Source: Alphaproteobacteria bacterium
Lineage (GTDB): Bacteria > Pseudomonadota > Alphaproteobacteria > Bin95
Assembly (NCBI GenBank): GCA_029978325.1
Contig: JAPOJR010000008.1
Span: forward strand, 1-42,990
Length of the DNA stretch: 42,990 bases
Direction of reading: 5' to 3'
This document shows, in pieces, positions 42,789 to 42,990 of this stretch (position 1 is its first letter; each line of letters starts with the position of its first letter). The translations under genes and the position numbers were made by a program. A model generated the notes under the pieces. The model searched no databases. It was given only the letters and a program-made list of their open reading frames with translations, and had not been told where the DNA came from.

Positions 42789-42990
42789 AACGCTTTTACA
42801 AACAGGCCAGCGCCGGTGCGTTCGAAGGCGCGCTCGCAGTTTTGCTGGATGGCCGTCCGGTGCGGACGCCGAAGCGAACCTTGTTGCAGATGCCGACGCA
42901 GGCGCTGGCGGCCGCCGTCGCTGAGGAATGGCAGGCGCAGAAAGACGAGATCGTCCCAGCCTCGATGCCATTGACGCAATTGGTCTCAAC
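42785..42990 (+). CDS. ATP12-family F1-ATPase assembly chaperone (partial, runs off the end)
   Basis: The first 68 complete codons are visible. KRFYKQASAGAFEGALAVLLDGRPVRTPKRTLLQMPTQALAAAVAEEW then PASMPLTQLVST is the characteristic N-terminus of bacterial ATP12 proteins, which help assemble the alpha subunit of F1-ATPase. ATP12 occurs in alphaproteobacteria and mitochondria, which supports the taxonomic assignment. The ATG overlaps the rluC stop by four bases. Confidence 0.9.
   Translation, partial: MKRFYKQASAGAFEGALAVLLDGRPVRTPKRTLLQMPTQALAAAVAEEWQAQKDEIVPASMPLTQLVS

Overview
The window is a GC-rich, densely coded chromosomal segment that I read as an alphaproteobacterium, most likely Rhodospirillales-like. 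The pointers are a three-gene bc1 operon (Rieske, cytochrome b, cytochrome c1), an ATP12-type F1-ATPase chaperone gene at the end of a Do protease-rarA-crcB-rluC string, a ligase-associated PdeM nuclease gene, and an mtnP-mtnA-class II aldolase operon in the order known from Rhodospirillum rubrum. Genes are tightly packed with many ATGA or TAATG overlaps. No gap between genes exceeds 300 bases. I saw no tRNA, rRNA, CRISPR array, transposase or phage gene.

Region 1 (1-8580): the 3' end of formate-tetrahydrofolate ligase, then an unusual metabolic cluster. It holds three mutually divergent thiamine-diphosphate (TPP) enzymes of the acetolactate synthase/benzoylformate decarboxylase superfamily (421, 3740, 6469). 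Between and around them are a ketopantoate-reductase-like dehydrogenase, a DUF861-type cupin, an Asp/Glu/hydantoin-racemase-like protein lacking the second catalytic cysteine, and a SnoaL-like protein. I can assign chemistry to the families but not a substrate; this is the best candidate here for an undescribed pathway. Region 2 (8810-12751): a complete putrescine-type ABC importer, potFGHI.

Region 3 (12768-18502, minus strand): mtnP-mtnA-aldolase, which fits the dihydroxyacetone phosphate (DHAP) shunt for salvage of methylthioadenosine or 5'-deoxyadenosine. It is followed by a lactonase-like metallo-beta-lactamase, an MscS channel and a PcaD-like hydrolase. Region 4 (18544-21288, minus strand): the bc1 operon with its own terminator. 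Cytochrome b carries an in-frame TAG between transmembrane helices A and B, so as written the respiratory complex cannot be made.

Region 5 (21360-31298): pdeM, a cytochrome P450, and a minus-strand set of a RoxA-like di-heme cytochrome, a CoA-transferase, an FAD monooxygenase with a fused NTF2-like domain, an LLM-class oxidoreductase and an acyl-CoA ligase. This looks like a catabolic island for a hydrophobic substrate that is oxygenated and then activated to a CoA thioester. Region 6 (31386-36062): prfB with the classical programmed +1 frameshift, then on the minus strand an epimerase-like protein, exonuclease III, an alpha/beta hydrolase and a PuuD-like amidohydrolase.

Region 7 (36163-42990): a two-subunit Rieske ring-hydroxylating oxygenase without its own reductase, a small secreted TPR protein, and a housekeeping operon (Do protease, rarA, crcB, rluC, atp12) linked throughout by 4-base start/stop overlaps. 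The last gene runs off the window.
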